Assembly (NCBI RefSeq): GCF_014201875.1
Contig: NZ_JACHFL010000018.1
Span: forward strand, 1-64,000
Direction: 5' to 3'
Length of the DNA: 64,000 nucleotides
Origin: Deinococcus humi
GTDB lineage: Bacteria; Deinococcota; Deinococci; Deinococcales; Deinococcaceae
Each line of letters starts with the position of its first letter. Position 1 is the stretch's first letter. Both the position numbers and the translations under genes were made by a program. The notes under the pieces were generated by a model, which searched no databases, was not told the origin of the DNA, and was given only the letters and a program-made list of their open reading frames with translations. This document shows, one piece after another, positions 41,441-52,423 of the stretch.

Positions 41441-42514
41441 ATGAACAGCGATCCGCCGCAGGAAGCGCCGCTCCCGGAGAGGCTGCGGTCCACCGGCCCA
41501 GTATCGGTCCCGATTTCCAGACCGCGCCAGGTCTGGCCGCGCACCCTGCTGCTGTTGGCACTGCTTCTCTCGGCCATCGTGCTGGGGACCGGATTGGGCA
41601 GCGTAAATATCCCGCCGGGCGAGGTCCTGGGGGCGCTGTGGCGCGGCCTTGCCAGCCAGTTCAATGGGGCGGAACTGGTCAGCAACGACGTGATCGTGTG
41701 GCAGATCCGCTTGCCGCGCGTGATGATGGGCGTGCTGGTGGGGGCCAGCCTGTCGGTGTGCGGGGGCGCGTTCCAGGGCGTGTTCCGCAACCCGCTGGCC
41801 GACCCGTACCTGCTGGGCGTGGCGAGCGGCTCGGCGCTGGGGGCAACCCTGGCCATCGTGCTGGAGTGGCCGCGCGCCCTGATTCCAGTGTCGGCGCTCG
41901 TTGTGGCGCTGCTTGCCGTGGCCGCCACGCTCTCGCTGGCGCGTGAGGGCCGCCGCTTTCCGCCCACCCGTTTGATCCTGGCCGGGGTGGTGGTGGGCAG
42001 CGTCCTGAGTGCGGGCACCACTGCCCTGATCCTGCGCGGTGAGGACCGCGCCCGGCAGGTGCTGGCCTACACCCTGGGAGATCTGGGCTTCAGCGGCTGG
42101 CGTGACGTGCTGACCGTGTTGCCCTACGCGGCGCTGGGCTGCGGCGCGTTGCTGCTGCTGGCCCGCGCGCTGGACACCCTGCAACTGGGCGACCTGACCG
42201 CCCGCTCGCTGGGCGTGCCAGTGGAGCGCCTGCGCCTTATTGTGGTGATCGCTGCCAGCGTTGCCACGGCGGGGGCTGTGGCGTACGTGGGCGTGATCGG
42301 TTTCGTGGGCCTGATCGTGCCGCACATGGTCCGGCTGGCCTTCGGCGCGAGCCACCGCGTCCTGCTGCCGCTCTCGGCGCTGCTGGGCGGCGCGCTGCTG
42401 GTCTACGCCGATCTGCTGGCGCGCACCTCGCCGCTGTCGCAGGTGGGGATCGTTACCACGCTGCTGGGCGGTCCCTTCTTCCTGTGGCTGCTCCGCCGTG
42501 AGAAGGAACTATGA
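41441..42514 (+). CDS. btuC: FecCD-family ABC permease (BtuC-like)
   Basis: Membrane subunit of the corrinoid importer, 357 residues with about ten hydrophobic segments after a Pro-rich N-terminus of about 35. Diagnostic segments are [38 protein letters not shown] and [22 protein letters not shown] 41441 follows GGGGAGGTG. It overlaps the ATPase gene by 4 bases. Confidence 0.92.
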   Translation: MNSDPPQEAPLPERLRSTGPVSVPISRPRQVWPRTLLLLALLLSAIVLGTGLGSVNIPPGEVLGALWRGLASQFNGAELVSNDVIVWQIRLPRVMMGVLVGASLSVCGGAFQGVFRNPLADPYLLGVASGSALGATLAIVLEWPRALIPVSALVVALLAVAATLSLAREGRRFPPTRLILAGVVVGSVLSAGTTALILRGEDRARQVLAYTLGDLGFSGWRDVLTVLPYAALGCGALLLLARALDTLQLGDLTARSLGVPVERLRLIVVIAASVATAGAVAYVGVIGFVGLIVPHMVRLAFGASHRVLLPLSALLGGALLVYADLLARTSPLSQVGIVTTLLGGPFFLWLLRREKEL

Positions 42515-43335
42515 GGAGAGAAGAACTAAATTTTCCCGTGCCCGCCACCGCGCCCCCCGACACGCTGGCCGCCATCAACCTCCATGTTCAGGCCGGAACC
42601 TTTCCCGCCGTGCGCGGCGTGGACGCTGTGTTTGGGGTGGGCCGATTTTCGGCGGTCATCGGGCCCAACGGCGCGGGCAAGTCCACGCTGCTACGGGCGC
42701 TGCTGGGCCTGAACAGCCCCGAATCCGGCGCGGTCTACCTGTTCGGGCGTCCACTGGGGTCCTGGAGCCGTCCGGAGCGCTCGCAGGCGCTGGCTTACCT
42801 TGCGCAGGGCGAAGGCTTGCCAGACGCGACCAGGGTCCGCGACGTAGTGGCGCTGGGACGCGGCGCGGGCGACTGGCGTTTCGGCCTGCTGCCCACCCGT
42901 CCCTGGACCGAGGACGACGAGGCGGCGGTGGACAGCGCCCTGAACCGCACCGACACCCGCCGTTTCGAAGCCCGTAAGGTGTCCGAACTGTCTGGCGGCG
43001 AGCGGCAGCGGGTGGCCCTGGCCCGTGCCCTGGCGGGACAGCCGCGCTTTCTGTTGCTGGACGAACCCACCAACCACCTGGACCTGGCCTACGCCCTGGA
43101 AGTCATGCGTTACCTGCGCTGCGAGGTGGCCGGCGGCTTGGGCGTGGTGGCGGTGCTGCATGACCTGAATCTGGCCGCGCGGGCCGACTGGCTGCTGCTG
43201 CTGCATGCCGGGCAGGTCTTGGCGGCGGGACCGCCCGACGAGGTGCTGACCCCCCGCAACCTGCTGGCCGCGTACGGCGTGCACGCAAGAGTGGTGCGGG
43301 ATGCAGACCGCCTGCTGGTCATCCCGGAGGATTGA
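42511..43335 (+). CDS. btuD: ABC transporter ATP-binding protein (BtuD/FecE-like)
   Basis: ATPase of the corrinoid importer, 274 residues. Walker [10 protein letters not shown] (about 51-59), signature [17 protein letters not shown] and Walker [14 protein letters not shown] are intact. The N-terminal about 20 residues precede the usual start of such ATPases. It is coupled to the permease and followed 5 bases later by a ferredoxin-like gene. Confidence 0.92.
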   Translation: MRREELNFPVPATAPPDTLAAINLHVQAGTFPAVRGVDAVFGVGRFSAVIGPNGAGKSTLLRALLGLNSPESGAVYLFGRPLGSWSRPERSQALAYLAQGEGLPDATRVRDVVALGRGAGDWRFGLLPTRPWTEDDEAAVDSALNRTDTRRFEARKVSELSGGERQRVALARALAGQPRFLLLDEPTNHLDLAYALEVMRYLRCEVAGGLGVVAVLHDLNLAARADWLLLLHAGQVLAAGPPDEVLTPRNLLAAYGVHARVVRDADRLLVIPED

Positions 43336-43340
43336 GCGCT

Positions 43341-43679
43341 ATGGCCCCCAGATACTTCAAAACCTCCGGTCACCTGCTGGTCTGTCAGGGACCGAACTGC
43401 CAGGCCCGTGGATCGGCGTTGCTGTACAAGGCGCTGTGGAACCACCTGGAACGCGCCTCGCTCGCGTACTACAAGACCGGCGGCAGCGTGCGCCTGACCG
43501 AGAGCGGCTGCCTGGGTTCGTGCAGCTACGGCCCCAGCCTGTGCGTGTACCGCCAGACGCCACAGGGATTGGAGGAGGGCTGGTACGCGGCGGTGGATTT
43601 TCCGCAGGCCGCCCGGGTTGCCCAGGCCGTGCACGCGGGGAGCGCCCTGCCGGACGAGGGGAAGTATGGGCCTGGATAA
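43341..43679 (+). CDS. Thioredoxin-fold [2Fe-2S] ferredoxin-like protein
   Basis: Protein of 112 residues with the thioredoxin-like [2Fe-2S] ferredoxin pattern: LLVCQGPNCQARGS (two Cys) and ESGCLGSCSYGPS (two Cys) form the cluster site. ATG 43341 is preferred to TTG 43332 because GGAGG (43326-43330) is 10 bases upstream. It is the last gene of the B12 operon. Proteins of this type occur in corrinoid metabolism, so electron donation in cobalt reduction or corrinoid processing is plausible but unproven. Confidence 0.85.
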   Translation: MAPRYFKTSGHLLVCQGPNCQARGSALLYKALWNHLERASLAYYKTGGSVRLTESGCLGSCSYGPSLCVYRQTPQGLEEGWYAAVDFPQAARVAQAVHAGSALPDEGKYGPG

Positions 43680-43764
43680 CGGTCAGGCTGTCGTCCATCC
43701 GATCTGAAAATTAGATTTGCCTTCCCGGCAGAGCGCGTGAGCTGCTCCTCTAGGACGCTGTGGC

Positions 43765-43896
43765 GTGAGGAGGGCATTCCTTCCTTGTGTCGCCCGGACC
43801 CCTGATGCGCGAGTCAGACCTCTGGCCGACTGGCAGGGTCCGGAATACTGGACCGGGAGCGAGGGCTACTGGCAGGGCCGTCTGATTGATGCGTGA
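43765..43896 (+). CDS. Possible 43-residue ORF or gene remnant
   Basis: A GTG-initiated frame in the 237-base gap before the RF3 gene ends with an aromatic- and Gly-rich stretch (DWQGPEYWTGSEGYWQGRL) that looks protein-like, unlike the other frames here. There is no good ribosome site. It could be a remnant of a lost gene. The rest of the gap (43680-43916) shows nothing else. Confidence 0.2.
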   Translation: MRRAFLPCVARTPDARVRPLADWQGPEYWTGSEGYWQGRLIDA

Positions 43897-43916
43897 CTTT
43901 CAGGAGCCACAGCCCA

Positions 43917-45560
<1,644 letters not shown>

Positions 45561-45860
45561 GGATGGCTCCTGCGACAGCTCCGCAAAGAGCGTCGCGTCG
45601 TCGAGAGGGAGGATAGAGATGGGCGTCCTCAACTTTCGCTAGGGCGGCGTCAGGAGAACGGTCATGGGGATATTCTAGCGCGTCATGAACCCGTCTGGAG
45701 GCCGTATCCAGATTCGTCCCCTGACGGGGGCCTCCGTTGGTGCCCGTATCGCTTGTGGTCCGGCTGGGGTATTCTGAAAGCACGTCTCGGGGTTCCTCTA
45801 TTCCCCAACGGTTCAAGGCCCCGGCCACTCGCGCGTCCGCGCCAGGAGAGTGCCAGCCAC
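45561..45860. other. Divergent intergenic region between prfC and the DUF4032 gene
   Basis: About 300 bases with no credible gene. It holds the prfC ribosome site, a possible leftward -10 (TAGAAT, 45672-45677), a possible rightward -10 (TATTCT, 45770-45775) and the AGGAG site (45844-45848) of the DUF4032 gene. Neither -10 has a convincing -35. No strong hairpin or repeat is seen. Confidence 0.5.
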
Positions 45861-46817
45861 ATGTCCCTTCCCGAACAGTGTTCAACCGCAACCGACACCA
45901 GGGCCCGCAGTACCGCACGCGGTGAAGTCGAGCGCGCCCGACTGATGAGCGACGTGCGCGATCTGGTGGCCATTCTGCGCCGTCAGCCCAACGAACTGCT
46001 GCCCTTCGAGTGGATCAGGCATCTGGCGCCACTGGGCGAGCACAGCCTGGGGGTGGTGCCCATCGAGGTGGCCCACATCATCGGCTCAGTGGACCGCTAC
46101 CGCGAGTTTGACCGCCACTACCTGCCCAAGGAAAAACACCTGGACGAGCGCTGGATCGGCGTCCGCAGCGCTCAGCTGCAGGGCAAGGAACTGCCGCCCA
46201 TCCAGGTGTACAAGGTGGGCGAGCTGTACTTCGTCAAGGACGGCAACCACCGCGTCTCAGTGGCCCGTCGCCAGGGCCAGGCGTACATCGACGCCCATGT
46301 GATCGAGCTGAACGTGACTGTGCCCCCGGAAGAAAGTGACACCCTCGTGGACCTGATCATCAAGGGCGAGTACGCGCAGTTTCTGCGGGCCACCAGCCTG
46401 GACCTGTTGATGCCGGGCCACCGCGAGATCCTGTTCACCACGCCGGGCCGCTACGACAAGCTGCTCGAACACATCCGCACCCGTCAGTACTTTCTGGACC
46501 GCAAACCAGAGCGTGCTGGCCTGCCGCCCGTCACCTGGGAGGAGGCCGTGGTCAGCTGGTACACCCGTCTCTACGTGCGAATCGTGGAGAATCTGGAACT
46601 GCACCACGTCATGTTCCGTTTTCCAGGCCGCACCGAGGCCGACCTGTATCTGTGGATCATGGACCATCGCTACTTCTTGACCCAGAAATACGGCCACGAC
46701 GTGGGCAGTGAGGAGGCCACCCGCGATTTCCGCAAGCATTACGCCCCGCCCGCCTACAAACGCTTGGGCCAGCGCGTGCAACTGCTGCTGCGGGGCAAGC
46801 TCGATCCGGCGATGTAG
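45861..46817 (+). CDS. DUF4032 domain protein with ParB/sulfiredoxin-like core
   Basis: Soluble protein of 318 residues matching DUF4032. The central IQVYKVGELYFVKDGNHRVSVARRQG resembles the ParB/sulfiredoxin (DGNHR) nucleotide-binding loop. N-terminal about 70 residues form a helical region beginning ARLMSDVRDLVAIL. The C-terminal half is helical and Arg/Tyr-rich. Function unknown; the DGNHR-type loop suggests nucleotide or DNA handling. ATG 45861 is the family start; the long upstream frame is antisense to prfC. Confidence 0.82.
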   Translation: MSLPEQCSTATDTRARSTARGEVERARLMSDVRDLVAILRRQPNELLPFEWIRHLAPLGEHSLGVVPIEVAHIIGSVDRYREFDRHYLPKEKHLDERWIGVRSAQLQGKELPPIQVYKVGELYFVKDGNHRVSVARRQGQAYIDAHVIELNVTVPPEESDTLVDLIIKGEYAQFLRATSLDLLMPGHREILFTTPGRYDKLLEHIRTRQYFLDRKPERAGLPPVTWEEAVVSWYTRLYVRIVENLELHHVMFRFPGRTEADLYLWIMDHRYFLTQKYGHDVGSEEATRDFRKHYAPPAYKRLGQRVQLLLRGKLDPAM

Positions 46818-46830
46818 GGCGGGGGGGACT

Positions 46831-48177
46831 TTAGTCGGCTTGGCCGGCCAGCACGTATTCCACCAGCGTGCCCACGCCCCAGCCTGTCGCCACGTCCTCC
46901 TTCGCGGCGTTCCCGGCGATATCCAGATGTGCCCACGGACGGGTCACAAACTGCTGGAGGAACAGCGCCGCCTTGATGCTGCCCCCGGCCGGCACCATGT
47001 CGCTGTTCTTCAGGTCCGCGATGGTGTTCTTACGGTAGGACTTCAGGTACGGCTGGTGCAGGGGCATTTCCCACAGCAGTTCCCCGGCAGCCTCTGCGCC
47101 CGTCTTGAGCCGCGCGGCCAGATCGGCGTCCGAGCAGAACAGGGCGGCGATGTCGTTGCCCAGGGCGGCCACCTTCACGCCGGTCAGTGTTGCCAGATCG
47201 ACCAGTTCAGTGGCCCCCTCGTCGCAGGCCACGGCCAGGGCGTCGGCCAGCACCAGCCGGCCCTCGGCGTCGGTGTTGGTGACCTCCACGGTTTTGCCGT
47301 TGGCGGCGCGGTACACGTCACCGGGGCGCATGGCGTGCGGGCCAACCATGTTCTCGGCGGCGGCCACGTAGGCGCGGACCTCGGTGCCTTCAGGAATACT
47401 GGCGCGCAGTTCGGCTAGGGCGCGCATGGTCCCCAGCACCGCCCCCGCGCCGCCCATGTCGTTCTTCATGCCGTACATGCCCGCGCCCGTCTTGAGGCTG
47501 TAGCCCCCGGTGTCGAAGGTGATGCCCTTGCCCACCAGCGCCACGATCCGCGTCGCCTCACCCCTGGCCGGCAGGGTCAAGCGAATCAGCCTGGGTCCGG
47601 TCGCGCTGCCCGCCGCCACCGCCGCCAGCAGGCCCATGCCGCGCGCCTCGATGGCCCCGCCGTCCCAGACCTCCACCTCGACGCCGTGGGCCGAGAGCCC
47701 CTGGGCCTCACGCGCCATAGTGGCCGGGTTGAGGTGGTTGGCGGGCGCGCTGACCAGTTCGCGGGCGAAGGTCCGGCCCGCCGCCACGCCCCGCAGGCGT
47801 GCGGATGCGGCGGCGTCCAGCCCCTCGGCCAGAAGCTGCGTTTGTGCGGTGGCGCTGTCCCCGCCCTTGTACCGGCGGTCCTGCCAGCCGGCGGTCAGCG
47901 CCGCCGCTGCCAGGGCGCCGGAATGGTCACTGGCCGCCACCTTCACCGTTTCGGCTTTCAGTTCGCGGGCCAGCTTCGCCAGCGCCTCGCCCAGTTCGCG
48001 GGCTTCCTGCGCGGTGTCCGGCGCCAGCGCCAGCGCCACGTCGCCATCCTCGCCGCGCGAGATCAGTTGCACCTCGCCCGCGTCCAGACCGCGGGTCAGG
48101 CGTTCGGGATGGGCAGCGCCAGTTCCGGCAAAGGTCAGCGAGAGGTCGGTGCGCTCCAGCGAATCCACAAGTTGCAT
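46831..48177 (-). CDS. pepA: Leucyl aminopeptidase (M17 family)
   Basis: Cytosolic hexameric Zn/Mn aminopeptidase, 448 residues. The catalytic domain shows GKGITFDTGGYSLK (metal Lys and Asp) and the M17 signature NTDAEGRLVLADAL. The N-terminal regulatory or DNA-binding-like domain (1-about 150) is divergent. ATG 48177 matches the family start better than the Arg-rich extension to 48321. Confidence 0.93.
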   Translation of the reverse strand: MQLVDSLERTDLSLTFAGTGAAHPERLTRGLDAGEVQLISRGEDGDVALALAPDTAQEARELGEALAKLARELKAETVKVAASDHSGALAAAALTAGWQDRRYKGGDSATAQTQLLAEGLDAAASARLRGVAAGRTFARELVSAPANHLNPATMAREAQGLSAHGVEVEVWDGGAIEARGMGLLAAVAAGSATGPRLIRLTLPARGEATRIVALVGKGITFDTGGYSLKTGAGMYGMKNDMGGAGAVLGTMRALAELRASIPEGTEVRAYVAAAENMVGPHAMRPGDVYRAANGKTVEVTNTDAEGRLVLADALAVACDEGATELVDLATLTGVKVAALGNDIAALFCSDADLAARLKTGAEAAGELLWEMPLHQPYLKSYRKNTIADLKNSDMVPAGGSIKAALFLQQFVTRPWAHLDIAGNAAKEDVATGWGVGTLVEYVLAGQAD

Positions 48178-48332
48178 CCTGGAAGTAAAGCACGTGTCAG
48201 GGGTCAGGTCTGAGGAAACGGGCCTTCCCCTTCTGCGGCCCGCTCCCTGGGCTGCGGCCTTCCGCTGTCCTGGTCGCGCCGTAATGCCCTCGTAATCCCC
48301 CTCCTGCACCCTCTGTGGCATGGAGGAAAAGC

Positions 48333-48766
48333 ATGCTGGTCCATGAGTTAATGAGTGCTCCGGCGGTCGTCGCGCCGCCCTCGCTGTCGCTGCCAGACGC
48401 GGCGCATCTGATGAAATCGCGCGGGATTCGCCGTCTGCCGGTGGTGGACGGCCCCCGGCTGGTGGGAATCGTGACCGACCGTGACCTTCGTGAGGCGCTG
48501 CCCAGCAAGGTCAGCAGCCTCTCGCCGTGGGAAGCCACCACGCGGCTGGCCGCCGTGAACGTGCAGGACGTGATGCGCCGCAATGTCCTGACCACCACCG
48601 CAGAAGCCGACGCGCGCGACGCGGCCCACACCCTGCTGCACCACCGCGTGGGTGCCCTGCCCGTGATCGACGACGCGGGCACGGTGATCGGCGTGCTGAC
48701 GGTCAGCGACGTGCTGCGCGATTACGCCCACCCGACGCTGGTCCCGGACGCTGGGGAGGCCCTGCC

Positions 48767-48770
<4 letters not shown>
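48333..48770 (+). CDS. CBS-pair protein leading the ba3 oxidase operon
   Basis: Protein of 145 residues consisting of one CBS pair and nothing else: LVHELMSAPAVVAPPSLSL opens CBS1 and VQDVMRRNVLTTTAEADA opens CBS2, each ending with a GIVTDRDLR or GVLTVSDVLR strand. CBS pairs bind adenine nucleotides such as AMP or ATP. GGAGG precedes ATG 48333. Its TGA overlaps the ATG of the next gene, so it is translationally coupled to the oxidase subunits, hinting at energy-linked control. Confidence 0.88.
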
Positions 48771-48943
<173 letters not shown>

Positions 48944-49504
48944 GTGTCGGCCCCACGTTCTGCCGGGCACCGTCCGGCCGCGCCGCGCCTGGACCACCAC
49001 ACGCTCGAAAAATACGAGAACGTCTGGTTTGGCATCGCGGTCATCATGTCCGTGCTGCTGTTCGTGACGGTGCTGGCGAGTTTTCTGAGTGGCACCGCTC
49101 CCTCGCTGAGCGGTGAGGGGGGCCATCACATCACGGGCGTGAAAAACGGACGGCTCGATCCCGGCAACTTCGCCGCCACGCCGTTCGCCACCCCTGGCCT
49201 GCGGCACAACGCCGATGGCAGCTACGAGGCCTTCGTGATCGCCAGGGCCTTCCAGTTCGAGCCGGCGGTGCTGAAAGTGCCGGTTGGCCAGCCGGTCACC
49301 ATCCACGTGACCTCGGCGGACGTGTTGCACGGCTATTTCATCGAGGGCACCAACATCAACGCCACCGCCATTCCAGGGCAGGTGTCGAGTTTCACCACCA
49401 CCTTCCGCCGCCCCGGCACCCTCAACCTGGTCTGCAACGAGTACTGCGGGACCGGCCACCACAACATGGTGAGCAGCGTGAAGGTGGACGTTCAGGAGCC
49501 GTAG
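48944..49504 (+). CDS. cbaB: Cytochrome c oxidase subunit II (ba3-type)
   Basis: CuA-bearing subunit that accepts electrons from cytochrome c, 186 residues. One N-terminal helix (about 28-48) anchors a periplasmic cupredoxin domain. The CuA site is visible: His129 in VLHGYF and CNEYCGTGHHNM (Cys164, Cys168, His172, Met175). The single anchoring helix, rather than two, is typical of ba3 oxidases. Starts with GTG immediately after the preceding stop. Confidence 0.93.
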   Translation: MSAPRSAGHRPAAPRLDHHTLEKYENVWFGIAVIMSVLLFVTVLASFLSGTAPSLSGEGGHHITGVKNGRLDPGNFAATPFATPGLRHNADGSYEAFVIARAFQFEPAVLKVPVGQPVTIHVTSADVLHGYFIEGTNINATAIPGQVSSFTTTFRRPGTLNLVCNEYCGTGHHNMVSSVKVDVQEP

Positions 49505-49572
49505 AGGGCTGAACCTCTACCTGTCTGAGCGCCGCCTGCCCACCCCCACTGTCCTCCAAAGGAGCCCCACCT

Positions 49573-51306
49573 GTGATCACCTCACCCCTCTATTCCCCCC
49601 ATGCCGCGCGGGAGACGCCCGTCATCTCGGACGCGGCGTATCTGGCGAGCCTCAAGAAAGTCACGCAGTACTACATTGTCACCGCGTTTCTGGCGCTGCT
49701 GATCGGCGTGTTAATCGGGCCGCTCCAGGCGCTGAACTACGGTGGGATCAACGTCTACGACACCCCTATTCTCAAGGCACTGCTCAAATCGTATTACCAG
49801 GGCCTGAGCCTGCACGGCGTGCTGAACGCGCTGGTGTTCACGCAGTTCTTCATCAGCGGTTGGATGCTGTACCTGCCGGCACGTGACCTGGGGATGCGAA
49901 TCAACATGAAGTTCGCGTGGTTCACGTATCTGCTGATGACCGCCGGACTGCTGCTGGCTGCCGTGCCGCTGCTGACCAACAATGCCACGCTGCTGTATAC
50001 CTTTTACCCCCCGATGGAAGGCAGCCCGCTGTTCTACATCGGTGCGGCCGTCATGGTGGGCTCGAGCCTGCTGGTCGTGGGACAGGTCGTCGCCATGTGG
50101 GTGGCCTGGAAACGCGCCAATCCAGGGCGCGTGACCCCGCTGGTGGCCTTCATGTGCGTCGCCACCTGGATGATGTGGGCGGTGGCCGCGCTGGGCATCG
50201 TCATCGAAGTGGTGTTCCTGCTGATTCCCTGGTCACTGGGCTGGGTGGGCGGCGTGGACCCGCTGATCTCCAAGACGCTGTTCTGGTGGACGGGGCACGC
50301 CATCGTGTACTTCTGGGTGTTGCCCGCCTACATCGCGTGGTACGCCTTCCTGCCCCATCACGCTGGGGGCCGGATCGTCTCCGAGCCGCTCGTTCGCCTG
50401 ACCTTCGTGATGTTCCTGCTGAACTCCACGCCGGTCGGACTGCACCACCAGTATGCGGATCCCAACATCTCGGTCGCCTGGAAAACCATGCACATGTTCC
50501 TGACCTTCCTGGTGGCCATTCCCAGCCTGCTGACCGCCTTCAGCGTGGGGGCCGCGCTGGAAGACGCGGCGCGGGCGCGGGGAGGCCGGGGGCTGTTCGG
50601 CTGGATGTTGCGACTGCCCTGGGGCAAGCCCACCTTCAGCGCGCCGGTTCTGGCGATGGTCTCCTTCATTCTGGGTGGGGCAGGCGGCATCGTGAACGCC
50701 AGCTCAGCCTTCGCGCCGGTGGTTCACAACACCGCCTGGATTCCCGGCCACTTTCACATCACGGTGGGCACCGCCACCACGCTGACCTTCATGGGCATCT
50801 CCCTGTGGCTGATCCCGCACCTGACCGGCAAGAGGATGCCCAGCGTGCGCCTTGCCTCGGCAGCGGTCTGGACGTGGTTTGTGGGCATGATGGTCTTCGC
50901 GCTGGGCATGCACTGGCAGGGTCTGGTCGGCGTGCCGCGCCGCGCGCTGGTGAGCGCCACCGCCCAGAGCGTGTACCGCGACATGCCCATTCAAATTCCA
51001 CAGATGCTGACGGCCATCAGCGGCATGATTCTGCTGGTCAGCGCCCTGCTGTACTTCTACGTGCTGTTCCGCATGCTGCTCTCCAGGCGCCTGGATGACG
51101 GCGAGGCCGCCTCGCCCCTTCCCTACAGCGAGGTCATCAGCCCTGCCGGACAGCATCTCGCGGGTGCCAGCGCGCTGGTGCGTTTCACCGAGCCGCTGCT
51201 GGCGCTGTGGGGCGTGGCCCTGCTGCTGGTGCTGCTGATGTACGGTCCGGTGCTGGCCCGATTGGCCGCCAACGCCGAACTTGTGCCCGGCTGGAGGCTG
51301 TACTGA
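49573..51306 (+). CDS. cbaA: Cytochrome c oxidase subunit I (ba3-type)
   Basis: Catalytic haem-copper subunit of a B-family oxidase, 577 residues with about 13 helices; reduces O2 and pumps protons. Predicted ligands: His81 and His395 (low-spin haem), His242 with Tyr246 (CuB and the cross-linked Tyr, in GHAIVYF), His291 and His292 (CuB) and His393 (high-spin haem, in IPGHFHIT). The spacing fits Thermus ba3. Its stop overlaps the start of the cytochrome c gene by 1 base. Confidence 0.94.
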   Translation: MITSPLYSPHAARETPVISDAAYLASLKKVTQYYIVTAFLALLIGVLIGPLQALNYGGINVYDTPILKALLKSYYQGLSLHGVLNALVFTQFFISGWMLYLPARDLGMRINMKFAWFTYLLMTAGLLLAAVPLLTNNATLLYTFYPPMEGSPLFYIGAAVMVGSSLLVVGQVVAMWVAWKRANPGRVTPLVAFMCVATWMMWAVAALGIVIEVVFLLIPWSLGWVGGVDPLISKTLFWWTGHAIVYFWVLPAYIAWYAFLPHHAGGRIVSEPLVRLTFVMFLLNSTPVGLHHQYADPNISVAWKTMHMFLTFLVAIPSLLTAFSVGAALEDAARARGGRGLFGWMLRLPWGKPTFSAPVLAMVSFILGGAGGIVNASSAFAPVVHNTAWIPGHFHITVGTATTLTFMGISLWLIPHLTGKRMPSVRLASAAVWTWFVGMMVFALGMHWQGLVGVPRRALVSATAQSVYRDMPIQIPQMLTAISGMILLVSALLYFYVLFRMLLSRRLDDGEAASPLPYSEVISPAGQHLAGASALVRFTEPLLALWGVALLLVLLMYGPVLARLAANAELVPGWRLY

Positions 51307-51734
51307 TGGGTGAAATCAGTGAAGAGCGCGGGTTTTCGGCCCGCGAGATCGGAGCCGCCGTGGGTTTCGTGGTGCTGGCCGTGGGGATCGCCTACACGTC
51401 GTACTACACCGGCATCGGTATGTCCGGCGGCGCGGGCGCGGGCGAGATGACCGCAGCAGTCGCCAGCGCTCCAGTCAACGGCGAAGCGCTGTATGCCAGC
51501 ACCTGTGCAGGCTGCCACGGTGCTGGGGCGGTGGGCGGGATCGGCCCGTCCCTCCTGGGAACCGCTGCATGGAAACCCGCCGACTTTCAACAGGCGGTGC
51601 TGCACGGTCAGGCTCCGGGGGGCCGCACTCTGGCCCCGGTGATGCCGCGCTTCGCCGAGGCGGGCATTGGCGGCGAGACGGCCACCGACGAGCAGATAGA
51701 GGCCATCCACAGCTACGTGCAAAGCCTGCCATAG
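51306..51734 (+). CDS. Membrane-anchored cytochrome c
   Basis: Class I c-type cytochrome, 142 residues. An N-terminal helix (about 15-35) anchors it, followed by a haem domain with CAGCH (Cys67, Cys70, His71) and a likely Met ligand in APVMPRF. It is coupled to subunit I and is the probable direct electron donor or fourth oxidase component. Confidence 0.88.
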   Translation: MGEISEERGFSAREIGAAVGFVVLAVGIAYTSYYTGIGMSGGAGAGEMTAAVASAPVNGEALYASTCAGCHGAGAVGGIGPSLLGTAAWKPADFQQAVLHGQAPGGRTLAPVMPRFAEAGIGGETATDEQIEAIHSYVQSLP

Positions 51735-51753
51735 GGCGGTTCGGCGTCTCGCA

Positions 51754-51781
51754 GGGGCAGGGTCCATTCGGGCTCTGCCCC
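51754..51781. terminator. Hairpin between the cytochrome c and lutC genes
   Basis: GGGGCAG (51754-51760) pairs with CTGCCCC (51775-51781). It lies between two convergent operons but has no T-run, so it is only a candidate bidirectional terminator. Confidence 0.45.
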
Positions 51782-51796
51782 GCATCCTGGCTGAAT

Positions 51797-52423
51797 CTAG
51801 TCCAGCACAACGACACACAACCGGCGCGGCCCATGCACACCCTCCACCCGCACCAGTTCGATGTCGCTGGTGGCGCTGCCGCCGCTGATCCAGGTGAGCG
51901 GGCGTCCTGCCCCAACGCTCCCCTCCATCCGTTGCACGCCGTCCAGCACGCTCTGGACGATCTGCTCGGCGCGAATGACGCAGATGTGCAGGTCTGGAAT
52001 CAGCGTCAGCGCCCGCCGGCCCTGATCGACCCCGTGATCCAGAATGATGGTCCCCGTTTCACTGATGGCCACCGCGCACCCGGTCACCACTGCTTCCGCG
52101 CGGTCCAGTCCGGCGTGACTCAGCGGCGGATCGTCGTGTAGTTCGTGTAAACCGGTCGGCAGAAAAGCAGGATTCAGTCCGGCGGGGACCACGACGCGTT
52201 CTGCTCCAGCCAGGGCGAGCGCCACGGCCCCTGCAACTTCTGTCTGGGCGACACGCTGAAATGAGGCGCGGTAATCCTCGATGCGGTCCTGAAATTGACG
52301 CAACATGGCCTCGCGTTCCAGCCGTTCGCACTGCGGGTAGGCGGGCAACGCTGGCGCCTGCACCCCCGCAACCGCGCGGTTGATGCGGGTCAGCACTTCC
52401 AGACGGGCCTCGGCGTTACCCAT
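51797..52423 (-). CDS. lutC: Lactate utilization protein C (LUD domain)
   Basis: LUD-domain subunit of the LutABC L-lactate oxidase complex, 208 residues. AVAISETGTIILDHG and LIPDLHICVIRAEQIVQSV followed by WISGGSATSDIELVRVEGVHGP are LutC/YkgG hallmarks. It is last in the L-rhamnose operon, overlapping lutB by 8 bases. LutC has no Fe-S motifs, as expected. Confidence 0.9.
   Translation of the reverse strand: MGNAEARLEVLTRINRAVAGVQAPALPAYPQCERLEREAMLRQFQDRIEDYRASFQRVAQTEVAGAVALALAGAERVVVPAGLNPAFLPTGLHELHDDPPLSHAGLDRAEAVVTGCAVAISETGTIILDHGVDQGRRALTLIPDLHICVIRAEQIVQSVLDGVQRMEGSVGAGRPLTWISGGSATSDIELVRVEGVHGPRRLCVVVLD

Noticed and set aside
45770..45775. TATTCT as a firm sigma70 promoter for the DUF4032 gene
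   Set aside because: The best -35-like hexamer is only 11 bases away and other spacings give no match; kept only as a weak note.
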